Of a stretch of 36,301 bases of DNA, positions 1-6,898 are shown in pieces. Numbering within the stretch: the first letter of the stretch is position 1; every line of letters begins with the position of its first letter. The position numbers and the translations under genes are program-made. The notes under the pieces are model-generated. The model was not told the origin of the DNA. It saw nothing but the letters and a program-made list of their open reading frames with translations, and did not search any database. Source of the stretch: Clostridia bacterium (GTDB lineage: Bacteria; Bacillota; Clostridia; Oscillospirales; CAG-272); the NCBI GenBank assembly GCA_017625065.1, contig JAGALS010000094.1:1-36301 (forward strand), in the 5' to 3' direction.

Positions 1-1
1 G

Positions 2-103
2 CCTGCTTACGCGCCCACGGCGGCGATTACGACCGTGGAGGGAGCGAGCTTGCCGCAGCAAGCGGCGGCCGCCGTTGTCGAGGTGCCCGAAACGGTTGGA
101 TGA
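2..103 (+). CDS. 3' end of an unidentified protein gene (partial)
   Basis: The window opens inside a frame that ends with TGA at 101-103. The visible 33 residues are rich in Ala, Val, Pro and Thr and end in PETVG. The two other forward frames are either arginine-rich or run on through the following terminator, so this frame is the best reading. A terminator directly downstream supports a gene ending here. The composition would suit a low-complexity tail of a secreted or ribosome-associated protein, but nothing identifies the family. Confidence 0.4.
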   Translation, partial: PAYAPTAAITTVEGASLPQQAAAAVVEVPETVG

Positions 104-108
104 GAGGA

Positions 109-154
109 AAATCGGGGGAAAAGCCAAGCGCTGATCCCCGATTTCTTATTTTTT
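109..154 (+). terminator. Rho-independent terminator
   Basis: AAATCGGGG (109-117) pairs with CCCCGATTT (136-144) and is followed by a T-rich run (146-154). It closes the partial upstream gene and separates it from the aldolase promoter. Confidence 0.75.
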
Positions 155-175
155 CGAGGAATTTCGCAAAAAGAC

Positions 176-204
176 TTGATTTTTTGCGCGATTTTCGATA
201 AAAT
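176..204 (+). promoter_or_regulatory. Sigma-A promoter of fba
   Basis: TTGATT (176-181), a 17-bp spacer and TAAAAT (199-204), about 40 bp upstream of the aldolase start. The ribosome binding site AAAGGAGAT follows at about 229-237. Confidence 0.65.
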
Positions 205-244
205 AATGGTTGGTAAAAATATATCAATAAAAGGAGATTTGATC

Positions 245-1204
245 ATGGCTCTTGTTACAACCAAGGAAATGTTCAAGAAGGCTTACGAGGGCGGCTACGC
301 CATCGGTGCCTTCAACATCAACAACATGGAGATCATTCAGGCGATCACCGAGGCTGCCGCTGAGGCAAAGTCCCCCGTGATCCTGCAGGTGTCCGCAGGC
401 GCGCGTAAGTATGCAAAGCACGAGTATCTGCTGGCACTCGCGCAGGCTGCTATCAAGGATAGCGGCGTTGACCTTGCGCTTCACCTTGACCACGGCGCAG
501 ACTTTGAGATCTGCAAGGCTTGCATCGACGGCGGCTTTACCTCCGTTATGATCGACGGTTCTCACCACGCATACGAGGATAACGTCGCGCTCACCCGCAA
601 GGTCGTTGAGTACGCTCACGCACACGGCGTCGTCGTTGAGGGCGAGCTTGGCGTGCTTGCAGGCGTTGAGGATGACGTCGTTGCAGAGCATTCCTCTTAC
701 ACCCGTCCCGAGGAGGTCGAGGATTTCGTCACTCGCACGGGCGTTGACTCGCTTGCTATTTCCATCGGTACCTCTCACGGTGCTTACAAGTTCACTGCAA
801 AGCAGTGCACCCGTAACGCCGAGGGCATTTTGGTTCCGCCCCCTCTGCGCTTCGATATTCTGGAGGAGATCGCAAAGAGATTGCCTCAATTCCCCATCGT
901 GCTTCACGGCGCATCCTCCGTGCCCCAGGAGTACGTCAAGGAGATCAACGCGCTCGGCGGTCAGCTTCCCGATGCTGTCGGTATCCCCGAGGAGCAGCTC
1001 CGCAAGGCGGCTACCATGGCAGTTTGTAAGATCAATATCGACTCCGATATCCGTCTTGCTATGACCGCAGGCATCCGCCGCGTGTTCAGCGAGAAGCCCG
1101 ACGTATTCGATCCTCGCGGCTACCTGACCGTTGCACGTGACGAGGTCAAGAAGATGGTCAAGCACAAGATCGTCAACGTGCTGGGCTCCCAGAACACGCT
1201 TTGA
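245..1204 (+). CDS. fba: Class II fructose-1,6-bisphosphate aldolase
   Basis: Cytoplasmic zinc aldolase of glycolysis and gluconeogenesis, interconverting fructose-1,6-bisphosphate with dihydroxyacetone phosphate and glyceraldehyde-3-phosphate. The protein has 319 residues, normal for the family. Visible motifs are HLDHG (catalytic Asp82, zinc ligand His83), VEGELG near 131, TSHGAYK (zinc ligand His178), HGASS (zinc ligand His221) and NIDSD near 264, which binds substrate phosphate. The ATG at 245 follows AAAGGAGAT at good spacing; the frame extends 23 codons further upstream without a ribosome binding site. Transcribed alone from its own promoter; a repeat element with a terminal T-tract hairpin follows. 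The related tagatose-bisphosphate aldolases share these motifs, so exact substrate preference is inferred. Confidence 0.95.
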   Translation: MALVTTKEMFKKAYEGGYAIGAFNINNMEIIQAITEAAAEAKSPVILQVSAGARKYAKHEYLLALAQAAIKDSGVDLALHLDHGADFEICKACIDGGFTSVMIDGSHHAYEDNVALTRKVVEYAHAHGVVVEGELGVLAGVEDDVVAEHSSYTRPEEVEDFVTRTGVDSLAISIGTSHGAYKFTAKQCTRNAEGILVPPPLRFDILEEIAKRLPQFPIVLHGASSVPQEYVKEINALGGQLPDAVGIPEEQLRKAATMAVCKINIDSDIRLAMTAGIRRVFSEKPDVFDPRGYLTVARDEVKKMVKHKIVNVLGSQNTL

Positions 1205-1280
1205 TCGTTTGCCGTACGCAGTTACTGGCATTGTGAGGAGCTGTCGCAATAAGGACAGTGTAAAAAAGGATGAAAATAGA

Positions 1281-1457
1281 AAAGGCTCCTGTCGTAAAAC
1301 AAAGAAGCCTTTGGCTTCTTTTTGAAGAACGCTTTGCGTTCTTCGTGGAGCATGTCGCGAAGCGACTGAGGGATTGTCTTTATCTAAAAGTTGATTTGAC
1401 AATCCCTCCGCCTCGCATTTGCTCGGCACCTCCCTTTGCACAAGGGAGGCTTTTTTT
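1281..1457. repeat. Palindromic intergenic repeat, copy A (long form), with terminator
   Basis: Fills the 306-bp gap between fba and the thioesterase gene. It starts AAAGGCTCC and ends GGGAGGCTTTTTTT. Inside are AAGAAGCC-TTT-GGCTTCTT, GAAGAACGC-TTT-GCGTTCTTC, GTCGC-GAA-GCGAC, and the pair GGGATTGTC / GACAATCCC. The last hairpin, CCTCCCTT...AAGGGAGG followed by seven T, should act as the fba terminator. Related copies lie at 2978-3106 and 8534-8696. Confidence 0.8.
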
Positions 1458-1510
1458 ACAATTTCACTTTTAATGTAACAGCTTTTTTGTAAATGCAGAA
1501 GGGGAAAGTT

Positions 1511-2233
1511 ATGATATACAAGGAAAACTATAACGTTCGCTGGCACGATACCGACGCGAACCGCGAGGTGCATCCAACGGGCATTCTGATGTTTATGCAG
1601 GAAACGGCAAACCGCCAATTTGAGGCGGCGGGCGAGCCGCTTGACCGCATCCGCGACGAGAAGGGCGTTGGGTTTATTTTGAGCCGTATCGTCATTGAAA
1701 TGCGCGAGCCCATCCACGCCTATGAGGATATCACGGTTGAAACCTTTACCTGCGAGAGCAAGGGCTACACCTTTCCGCGCGGATTTGTGATCAGGCGCGA
1801 AGGCAAAGAGGTGGCGCGCGGTATGTCGCAGTGGGCGCTGATGCGCCTTGCCGATCGATCGCTTGTGAAGGTCAGTGATTTTCCGCTTTCCTTTGGGGAT
1901 GAACCCGAGCTTGAAACAGAGATGCCGATCCGCTACCGATCCCCCCGCGATGCCGTGTGGGAGAGCGTCGGCGAGCGCCGCATCGCCTATTCGGATATCG
2001 ACTACAATATGCATATGAATAACACCAAATACCCCGATATGGTATGCGATTTTCTACCCGATCCCGCGCATACGCGCGTGACGGACCTGTCGCTTTCCTA
2101 CTGCCGTGAGGCGGCGTATGGCGACGTGCTGACAGTGGAGCGCGCCACGGGCGAGAATGGTATTTATTACATCCGCACCCGCAAGGGCGACACCGTCTGC
2201 CTTGAAGCAATGGTGAAAACAGAACAAATTTAA
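1511..2233 (+). CDS. Acyl-ACP thioesterase (double hotdog fold)
   Basis: Hydrolyses the thioester of acyl-acyl carrier protein to release free fatty acids, in the cytoplasm. The 240-residue protein has the two tandem hotdog domains of the plant FatA/FatB-like bacterial family. The N-terminal domain opens with NVRWHDTDANREVHP and has the helix GILMFMQETANRQFE. The C-terminal domain carries D-I-D-Y-N-M-H-M-N-N-T-K-Y, matching the catalytic Asp/Asn/His signature (Asp164, Asn166, His168). ATG 1511 is preferred over ATG 1493 because AAGGGGAAAG lies just upstream of it. It is flanked by a repeat and a terminator, so it is monocistronic. Preferred chain length cannot be read from the sequence. Confidence 0.88.
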   Translation: MIYKENYNVRWHDTDANREVHPTGILMFMQETANRQFEAAGEPLDRIRDEKGVGFILSRIVIEMREPIHAYEDITVETFTCESKGYTFPRGFVIRREGKEVARGMSQWALMRLADRSLVKVSDFPLSFGDEPELETEMPIRYRSPRDAVWESVGERRIAYSDIDYNMHMNNTKYPDMVCDFLPDPAHTRVTDLSLSYCREAAYGDVLTVERATGENGIYYIRTRKGDTVCLEAMVKTEQI

Positions 2234-2242
2234 AAAACAGAT

Positions 2243-2280
2243 AGGGCAGGGCTGTGCTGATAACACATCCCTGCCTTTGT
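2243..2280 (+). terminator. Terminator between convergent genes
   Basis: GGCAGGG (2245-2251) pairs with CCCTGCC (2269-2275), with an inner TGTG/CACA helix, followed by TTTGT. It lies between the thioesterase stop and the stop of the minus-strand small gene. Confidence 0.7.
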
Positions 2281-2281
2281 A

Positions 2282-2548
2282 TTATGTATCTCCATATATT
2301 GCTTCGATCAAATACTGCGTTGCGAATCGTATCCCTTTAATGAAGGCCATTCGTTCACAGATGTCACTAATCTCACTTAAACAATTATCATACGCTTTAA
2401 AAAATTCTTTTTGCTTGTCGGTTAAATGCTCATTCAGTATTTCTTCGTTCATAATAAGTTTTTGCAAAATTTCTTGTCCTTCGGTCGAGTTTTTTAAGAG
2501 ATTTTCCATTTGATATGATTTCCACAGATCTTCTAATATTTTTTTCAT
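2282..2548 (-). CDS. DUF6809-like small protein
   Basis: 88 residues, acidic and mainly helical, starting MKKILEDLWKSY. The C-terminal half, with the pattern F-x-A-Y-D-x-C-L-S-E-I then F-I-K-G-I-R-F-A, resembles the DUF6809 family of small Firmicutes proteins of unknown role. No signal peptide or membrane segment. AGGAGA precedes the ATG at good distance. It is transcribed divergently from the Cro/C1 regulator at 2657 from a consensus promoter whose -35 overlaps the regulator's -35, which suggests joint control. Local GC is lower than in the housekeeping genes, hinting at acquisition. Family assignment is from memory of the pattern and is tentative; function unknown. Confidence 0.75.
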   Translation of the reverse strand: MKKILEDLWKSYQMENLLKNSTEGQEILQKLIMNEEILNEHLTDKQKEFFKAYDNCLSEISDICERMAFIKGIRFATQYLIEAIYGDT

Positions 2549-2578
2549 GTTTCTCTCCTGTAAAAATAAGTTATCTTT

Positions 2579-2607
2579 ATTATAGCCCGTATACGGACAA
2601 TTGTCAA
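2579..2607 (-). promoter_or_regulatory. Consensus promoter of the DUF6809-like gene
   Basis: Read on the minus strand: TTGACA (2607-2602), 17-bp spacer, TATAAT (2584-2579), a perfect sigma-A promoter. Two perfect palindromes, CCGTATACGG (2587-2596) and GACAATTGTC (2596-2605), sit in its spacer and over its -35. Confidence 0.85.
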
Positions 2608-2629
2608 TAGGAAGACATTGGTTTATAAT
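2601..2629 (+). promoter_or_regulatory. Promoter of the Cro/C1-type regulator
   Basis: TTGTCA (2601-2606), 17-bp spacer, TATAAT (2624-2629). Its -35 occupies almost the same bases as the divergent promoter's -35, so polymerase cannot easily sit on both at once. The palindrome GACAATTGTC overlaps both. Confidence 0.85.
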
Positions 2630-2656
2630 AAAAATATCAAAGTAAGGAGAAAAAAG

Positions 2657-2863
2657 ATGATCGTTTTTGATAAATTGTGGAAAACTATGAAAGAGCGAGG
2701 GGTTTCACAGTACAAACTTATCAATGAGTACAAAATAAGTTCGGGACAGCTCGATAGATTGCGCAAAAACGGAAATGTGAATATCTTTACGATTAATTCC
2801 TTATGCAAGATTTTAAATTGTAAGATTGAAGATATAGCGGAATACATTGAAGAAGATCAATGA
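2657..2863 (+). CDS. Small Cro/C1-type HTH transcriptional regulator
   Basis: 68 residues, almost entirely one helix-turn-helix domain. It has the sequence order of the Cro/C1 family: a first helix (FDKLWKTMKERGVS), the HTH (QYKLINEYKISSGQLDRLRKNGN) and a last helix ending in LNCKIEDIAEYIE. This small stand-alone type is common on mobile elements and in defence or toxin modules. The ATG at 2657 follows AAGGAGA at ideal spacing. It is divergent from the DUF6809-like gene with interlocked promoters and candidate operators, so autoregulation and control of its neighbour are likely but inferred. Confidence 0.85.
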   Translation: MIVFDKLWKTMKERGVSQYKLINEYKISSGQLDRLRKNGNVNIFTINSLCKILNCKIEDIAEYIEEDQ

Positions 2864-2892
2864 AAAAGTAGTCATATTTTTTCTACGTGTTT

Positions 2893-2925
2893 AAAAATCC
2901 TCCCTGAGCAGGGAGGATTTTTATT
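2893..2925 (+). terminator. Terminator of the small regulator gene
   Basis: AAAATCCTCCCTG pairs with CAGGGAGGATTTT across an AG loop, followed by TTTTTATT. Strong intrinsic terminator. Confidence 0.85.
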
Positions 2926-2977
2926 GTAGTTTAAGTATGAATGGATGTCTAAGATAGTGAGGCGAAAGGTTTTAGCC

Positions 2978-3106
2978 AAAGGCTCCCTTGTGCAAAGGGA
3001 GCTGTCACCGAAGGTGACTGAGGGATTGCTTTCAGCACCCTTTCGCTTTTTACAATCCCTCCGTCTTGCTTTGCAAGCCACCTCCCTTTGCACAAGGGAG
3101 GCTTTT
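2978..3106. repeat. Palindromic intergenic repeat, copy B (short form)
   Basis: Starts AAAGGCTCCCTTGTGC and ends GCACAAGGGAGGCTTTT, so the ends are inverted repeats. Inside are GCTCCCTT...AAGGGAGC, GTCACC-GAA-GGTGAC, the pair GGGATTG / CAATCCC, and CTTGC-TTT-GCAAG. It lacks the two long AAGAAGCC and GAAGAACGC hairpins of copies A and C. It lies between convergent units (regulator on plus, glutamate racemase on minus) and may terminate both. Confidence 0.8.
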
Positions 3107-3189
3107 ATGCATTAATGAAATTCGGTGCGTCTTAGGATATTGTCGGTACTATGCTTTGGAGATGCTTGTGCAATCGCTTCAAGAGGTTG

Positions 3190-3969
3190 CTATGACTGAA
3201 AATATAGCGAAGTGAAAAGCGGTAAGGAGCGCGGATCGCTTGCGGTGATGGTCACGCCGCCGACGGCATCTTTTGGAGCGAGCAGACCGTCTGCCGCAAG
3301 GCGGTGGGCAAGCTCCCTCGCGGTTCCCTTTGCTCCGTCAAAAAGCGGTATGTTGTGTCCAAACACCCGTCGGATCGAGGCGGCTGCAAAGGGGAAGTGT
3401 GTGCAACCAAGCACCACCGCGTCGGGGGGATCTTGTTTAAAAGGAGCAAGGAGTCCGTCAAGATAAGCATCCATTTCGGGGGAGTCGGCAAGCCCCGCCT
3501 CAACCAGCCGAACGATATTTGGTGCGGGAATTTTGATAACGGTCGCGTTTTTTGCGTGAATTTTTTGCAAATGACCGAATTTTTCCAGACGCAAGGTCGC
3601 GGCGGTGGCAAGCGCCAATATGACGGGATGTGCTTTGATCAAGGCGGCAGGGCGCAGTGCGGGCTCCATACCGATGATCGGCGTGTCGGGGTAAAGTGCG
3701 CGTAATTCATTTGCCGCCACAGCGGTCGCGGTGTTGCAGGCAAGCACCAACGCCTTGCAATCCTGCAAGAGCCGTGCCGCGTGTTCCAAAACAAGGCGGC
3801 GGATGTCCGCCGTGGGGCGCTCACCGTACGGCGCGTTTGCCGCATCGCCAAAAAAAGTAAGCTGCTCCGACGGGAGCAGCTTTTTGACTTCTCGCAAAAC
3901 GCCGATGCCCCCTACGCCCGAATCAAACAGGGCGATGGGGGCGGCATTATTATGTGTGTGCGGCTTCAA
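3190..3969 (-). CDS. murI: Glutamate racemase
   Basis: Cofactor-independent racemase making D-glutamate for peptidoglycan, cytoplasmic. The 259 residues show the family signatures: FDSGVGG (Asp16, Ser17), GDAANAPYGER, the first catalytic cysteine in ACNTAT (Cys78) and the second in GCTHFPF (Cys189, with His191). Length is normal. The only in-frame start before FDSGVGG is TTG at 3969; a TGA lies two codons further upstream and there is no ATG or GTG, so a TTG start is forced. The ribosome binding site is poor (GAAAG adjacent), suggesting low translation or readthrough from dus, whose stop is 98 bp upstream. That gap holds a repeated 19-bp hairpin element. Confidence 0.93.
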   Translation of the reverse strand: MKPHTHNNAAPIALFDSGVGGIGVLREVKKLLPSEQLTFFGDAANAPYGERPTADIRRLVLEHAARLLQDCKALVLACNTATAVAANELRALYPDTPIIGMEPALRPAALIKAHPVILALATAATLRLEKFGHLQKIHAKNATVIKIPAPNIVRLVEAGLADSPEMDAYLDGLLAPFKQDPPDAVVLGCTHFPFAAASIRRVFGHNIPLFDGAKGTARELAHRLAADGLLAPKDAVGGVTITASDPRSLPLFTSLYFQS

Positions 3970-3999
3970 CTTTCAAAGCGCTACGCGCAGGGCAAAAAT

Positions 4000-4018
4000 G
4001 CGGTTTTCTCATACCGTT
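4000..4018. repeat. 19-bp hairpin element, copy 1
   Basis: GCGGTTTTCTCATACCGTT, identical to 13665-13683. It contains the stem CGGT/ACCG. On the minus strand both copies are followed by GCATTTTTGCC, directly here and after an extra 30-odd bases in copy 2. It lies in the dus-murI gap. Confidence 0.7.
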
Positions 4019-4067
4019 TCCCCCTATTCTTGTAAAATAAATGTCGAATGGTGTGCTTTTTTAAGGA

Positions 4068-5087
4068 TCAATTTGCGCCGATCAGCGCGTAAAGCACGGT
4101 GCGGATCTCGTCAAGGCTTTCGGCGTGTGTCAGCGCCTCCCTTGCGGCTGCGGCACCGCGCAAGCCCTTACAATACCATAGCATATGCTTGCGCGCCTCG
4201 GCAAGTCCCATTCGCTCGCCCTTTCTTTTCACCATATCGGCGGCGTGGAAGAGCGCTGTATCAATGCGTTCCTTGTCGGTCGGCGGTGTATAGGGCTTAC
4301 CCTCGTCCATCGCGATGATTTCGGAAAAAAGAAAGGGATTGCCCATCGCGCCTCTCGCGATCATCACACCGTCGCATTCTGTTTCCTCTCGCATGCGGCG
4401 CACGTCCGCGGCGCAGAACAGATCGCCGTTGCCGATAACGGGGATACAAACGGCGCGCTTGACCGCGGCAATGACACGATTATCGCTTGACGGTGCGTAA
4501 AATTGCTGACGTGTGCGCCCGTGCACGGTAATGAGATCGGCGCCCGCCGCCTCGAGTCGCTTTGCAAATTCGGGGGCGTTTTTGCTGTTTTCATCCCACC
4601 CCGCGCGGATCTTTGCGGTCACGGGCAGCTTCACCGCATCCTTCACGGCGCGCACGATCGCGGCGGCGCGCTCGGGATCGCGCATCAGGGCGCTACCCTC
4701 GTTATTGCCGACTACCTTATGCACGGGACAGCCCATATTGATGTCAATGGCGGCAGGGGAGCATTCGCTTTTCGCGCCGCGATAGCTGCCCGATTCCAGC
4801 AGCATCGCCGCTTCTCTCATAAAATCGGGCTCACTGCCAAACAGCTGGATCGCCATCGGGGCTTCCTTCTGCAGAATATCGGCAAGCGGTGCGGTGCGCA
4901 CGGGAGCTGTGGCTTTGGAGCGCTGCTCGAAGCACAGCGCCTTTGCCGAGACCATCTCGCTGACGGTATATTCGGCACCGTATTGGCGGCAAAGTAACCG
5001 AAAGGAGGTGTCACTCACGCCCGCCATCGGGGCGAGCAACAGACCGTGAGGGAGCGTGTGCGCCCCGATCTTCAGCGGAGCCATCAT
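4068..5087 (-). CDS. dus: tRNA-dihydrouridine synthase
   Basis: FMN enzyme that reduces uridine to dihydrouridine in the D-loop of tRNAs. The 339 residues form the Dus TIM barrel followed by the helical C-terminal domain. Motifs: LAPMAGVSD near 18, the catalytic cysteine in DINMGCP (Cys120), TAKIRAGWD, the FMN phosphate motifs GNGD and ARGAMGNP. It resembles the DusB branch most, which is the usual Firmicutes type. The start ATG overlaps the stop of the upstream SGNH hydrolase gene by 4 bp (ATGA), so the two are translationally coupled; a second ATG follows immediately. murI lies downstream on the same strand. Confidence 0.93.
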   Translation of the reverse strand: MMAPLKIGAHTLPHGLLLAPMAGVSDTSFRLLCRQYGAEYTVSEMVSAKALCFEQRSKATAPVRTAPLADILQKEAPMAIQLFGSEPDFMREAAMLLESGSYRGAKSECSPAAIDINMGCPVHKVVGNNEGSALMRDPERAAAIVRAVKDAVKLPVTAKIRAGWDENSKNAPEFAKRLEAAGADLITVHGRTRQQFYAPSSDNRVIAAVKRAVCIPVIGNGDLFCAADVRRMREETECDGVMIARGAMGNPFLFSEIIAMDEGKPYTPPTDKERIDTALFHAADMVKRKGERMGLAEARKHMLWYCKGLRGAAAAREALTHAESLDEIRTVLYALIGAN

Positions 5088-5728
5088 CCGTTATACAAAC
5101 GTGTCATACGGCACGCCTCGGTGTGGATCTTCTGGCAGAGCTCGGGCGGAAAGCCCGCTTCCACGCCGGGATCGCAAAGGTCATTTACGTTGATGATGCG
5201 CTTGCGGCCCGTCACGGTATAAAAAACAGTCGCGGCGGCAAGATAGCTGCCGATGGGGGTGGCGTGATTGCCGTCCTCGTGATAGAGGGTGTCGGGCGAC
5301 TCGGAGAGCAGGATGCGCGAAAAGACCTCACCCGCGGGGGCAAAGTGGCAGCCCGCCTCGCGGCAAAAGCTGTGGTAAGCCTCGGTCATCGGAAGCTGTG
5401 TCTCACGGTGGTTGCGCCCTGCCCAGGGCATATACAAATAAAACGCAGAGCCCGCCCGATCGGCAAGGTCCTTCAGCGCCTTGGCGCTTTCCCTGAACGA
5501 CACCGGATCAAACCCCGTGGCGCGCTCCTGCGCGATGATGGCATCGTATTTTCCGCAACGGATATTGAATACCGTGTGCGGATTATTTAAAAGATGGCGC
5601 AGATCCTTGCCGCCCTCGGTCAGCATCGTTACGTGCGCCTTTTGACCCGTCGCCTCCAAAAAGCGCATCACGGTCTCGGGCATCGAATTATAATATGTAT
5701 GGCTATTGCCGATGAATAACAGCTTCAT
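5084..5728 (-). CDS. SGNH/GDSL-family hydrolase
   Basis: 214-residue esterase-like protein of the SGNH superfamily, likely an acyl- or acetyl-esterase. Block I is FIGNSHT with the presumed nucleophile Ser9; block V is HEDGNHATPIG, giving Asp152 and His155 of the triad. It resembles the DUF4886 group. No signal peptide, so it is probably cytoplasmic. The ATG at 5728 has AGAGGTGG upstream; the frame could start 26 codons earlier but that stretch overlaps the promoter. First gene of the run with dus (4-bp overlap) and murI, driven by a consensus promoter at 5760-5788. Its substrate is unknown. Confidence 0.85.
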   Translation of the reverse strand: MKLLFIGNSHTYYNSMPETVMRFLEATGQKAHVTMLTEGGKDLRHLLNNPHTVFNIRCGKYDAIIAQERATGFDPVSFRESAKALKDLADRAGSAFYLYMPWAGRNHRETQLPMTEAYHSFCREAGCHFAPAGEVFSRILLSESPDTLYHEDGNHATPIGSYLAAATVFYTVTGRKRIINVNDLCDPGVEAGFPPELCQKIHTEACRMTRLYNG

Positions 5729-5759
5729 GGTCCACCTCTTGATAAATCTTTGCTTTACT

Positions 5760-5788
5760 ATCATATCATAAAGAAGGGAAGGTGTCAA
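5760..5788 (-). promoter_or_regulatory. Promoter of the SGNH hydrolase-dus unit
   Basis: On the minus strand: TTGACA (5788-5783), 17-bp spacer, TATGAT (5765-5760). Confidence 0.8.
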
Positions 5789-5988
5789 GAAGGATATGAA
5801 TGACATTTTTGCGATCGGCTGCTGTTGCGGCTCTTATGCGTAGCGCAAGGAAAAAATGCCAAGCACCCCAAACTTTTCATCGCAAAATACTGCCTTTGAG
5901 GGCGCTTGTTCCGTCTCCTTCGACCAAAAGCCTCGCAACATCCGTGTTTTCTTGCGTGTGCCGTCGTTTTCGGGCGACCGATTGGGGC

Positions 5989-6018
5989 TTGACCGCGGCG
6001 TGCCCCTTGTGGTAGTAT
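5989..6018 (+). promoter_or_regulatory. Promoter of the lipoprotein gene
   Basis: TTGACC (5989-5994), 18-bp spacer, TAGTAT (6013-6018), 45 bp before the ATG at 6063. The rest of the 334-bp gap (5729-6062) contains the divergent promoter at 5760-5788 and nothing else I recognise. Confidence 0.55.
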
Positions 6019-6062
6019 CGTGGCACACAGCCCCAAAACGGGCAAAAAAGGAGGAAGAAAAA

Positions 6063-6788
6063 ATGAAGACTTGGAAAATGGCAGGATGCCTGCTGCTCCT
6101 ATGCGTGATCATCTGCGGATGTGTGGTGATGGGCAAGAGCACTGAGGTATCAGCGGCAGAGAAACAACCGACCGAAGAAAACGAGCAGCAAGCAGAGCAG
6201 CCCGAGCAGCAGCCCGAGGCAGCTCCCCCGACAAGCGAGGAGCCCGTGCAAGAGGGCAGCACCACGGTGAACAAAAGCTATAGCGAGGGGCTGTATTTTC
6301 GCAGCAACGGTGACGGGACCTGCGCCCTTGCGGGGATGGGGAGCTGCACGGCGGCGTGCGTGCTGATCCCACCGCAAAGCCCGCTTGGCGACACGGTGAC
6401 CGAGATCCTGCCCGGGGCGTTTGCGGGCAGCATCGTGGGGTCGATCGAGATCCCCACGACGGTCACGGTGCTTTCCGCCGCATCCTTTTCGGGCTGCGAG
6501 CGCCTTGCTTACGTGCGCGTGGCGGCAGGGAACGAAGCGCTGCTTGAATCGGACGGCGCGCTGTATACGGCGGATGGCAGTATGCTGCTTTATTGCCCCG
6601 CAGGGAGAAGCGCGCGGAGCTTGACACTTCATAAAAGCATAAAGCGCATCGCGGCGGGGGCATTTGCAAGCTGCGGCGCCTTGGATACCGTTTATTTTAC
6701 GGGCTCCACGGCGGAATGGCATAACATCATCGTGGGAGATGAGAACAATGCCCTTTACGCGGCACGCCTTTGCTTTACGGCATCGTAA
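6063..6788 (+). CDS. Putative lipoprotein with leucine-rich-repeat-like (BspA-type) C-terminus
   Basis: 241 residues. A Lys-containing N-terminus and hydrophobic stretch end in the lipobox-like I-I-C-G-C (Cys20), so a membrane-anchored surface lipoprotein is likely. Residues about 30-65 form a Glu/Gln/Pro-rich spacer. The rest has short units such as VTEILPGAFAGS, TVTVLSAASFSGC and IKRIAAGAFASC. These match the BspA-type (LRR_5) leucine-rich repeat, where each unit has I-G-x-x-A-F-x-x-C. Such domains mediate surface contacts. AAAGGAGGAAG precedes the ATG. Ends with an incomplete repeat (TVYFTGSTAEWHNI), typical of the family. Partner unknown. Confidence 0.75.
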   Translation: MKTWKMAGCLLLLCVIICGCVVMGKSTEVSAAEKQPTEENEQQAEQPEQQPEAAPPTSEEPVQEGSTTVNKSYSEGLYFRSNGDGTCALAGMGSCTAACVLIPPQSPLGDTVTEILPGAFAGSIVGSIEIPTTVTVLSAASFSGCERLAYVRVAAGNEALLESDGALYTADGSMLLYCPAGRSARSLTLHKSIKRIAAGAFASCGALDTVYFTGSTAEWHNIIVGDENNALYAARLCFTAS

Positions 6789-6840
6789 AAAACGGCTTTT
6801 TGTCAAAAAGGTGCCAAACGGGTCGGTTTTTTCGCGTTTT

Positions 6841-6869
6841 TCATATTCCCGTTGCCGCTTGCATATAGT
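6841..6869 (+). promoter_or_regulatory. Sigma-E-like sporulation promoter
   Basis: TCATATT (6841-6847), 14-bp spacer, CATATAGT (6862-6869). The known Bacillus sigma-E consensus is KMATATT, 14-15 bp, CATACAHT; the -35 fits fully and the -10 differs at two positions. It lies 30 bp before a SipL-like gene, which in C. difficile belongs to the mother-cell programme. Confidence 0.6.
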
Positions 6870-6898
6870 ATAGCAATTCCGAGCAAAGGAGAAAACGT

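Noticed and set aside
224-2014. 596-codon open frame on the minus strand across fba and the thioesterase gene
   Set aside because: It is antisense to two clearly identified genes, crosses a repeat element, and its product has no recognisable motif; a shadow of biased codon use.
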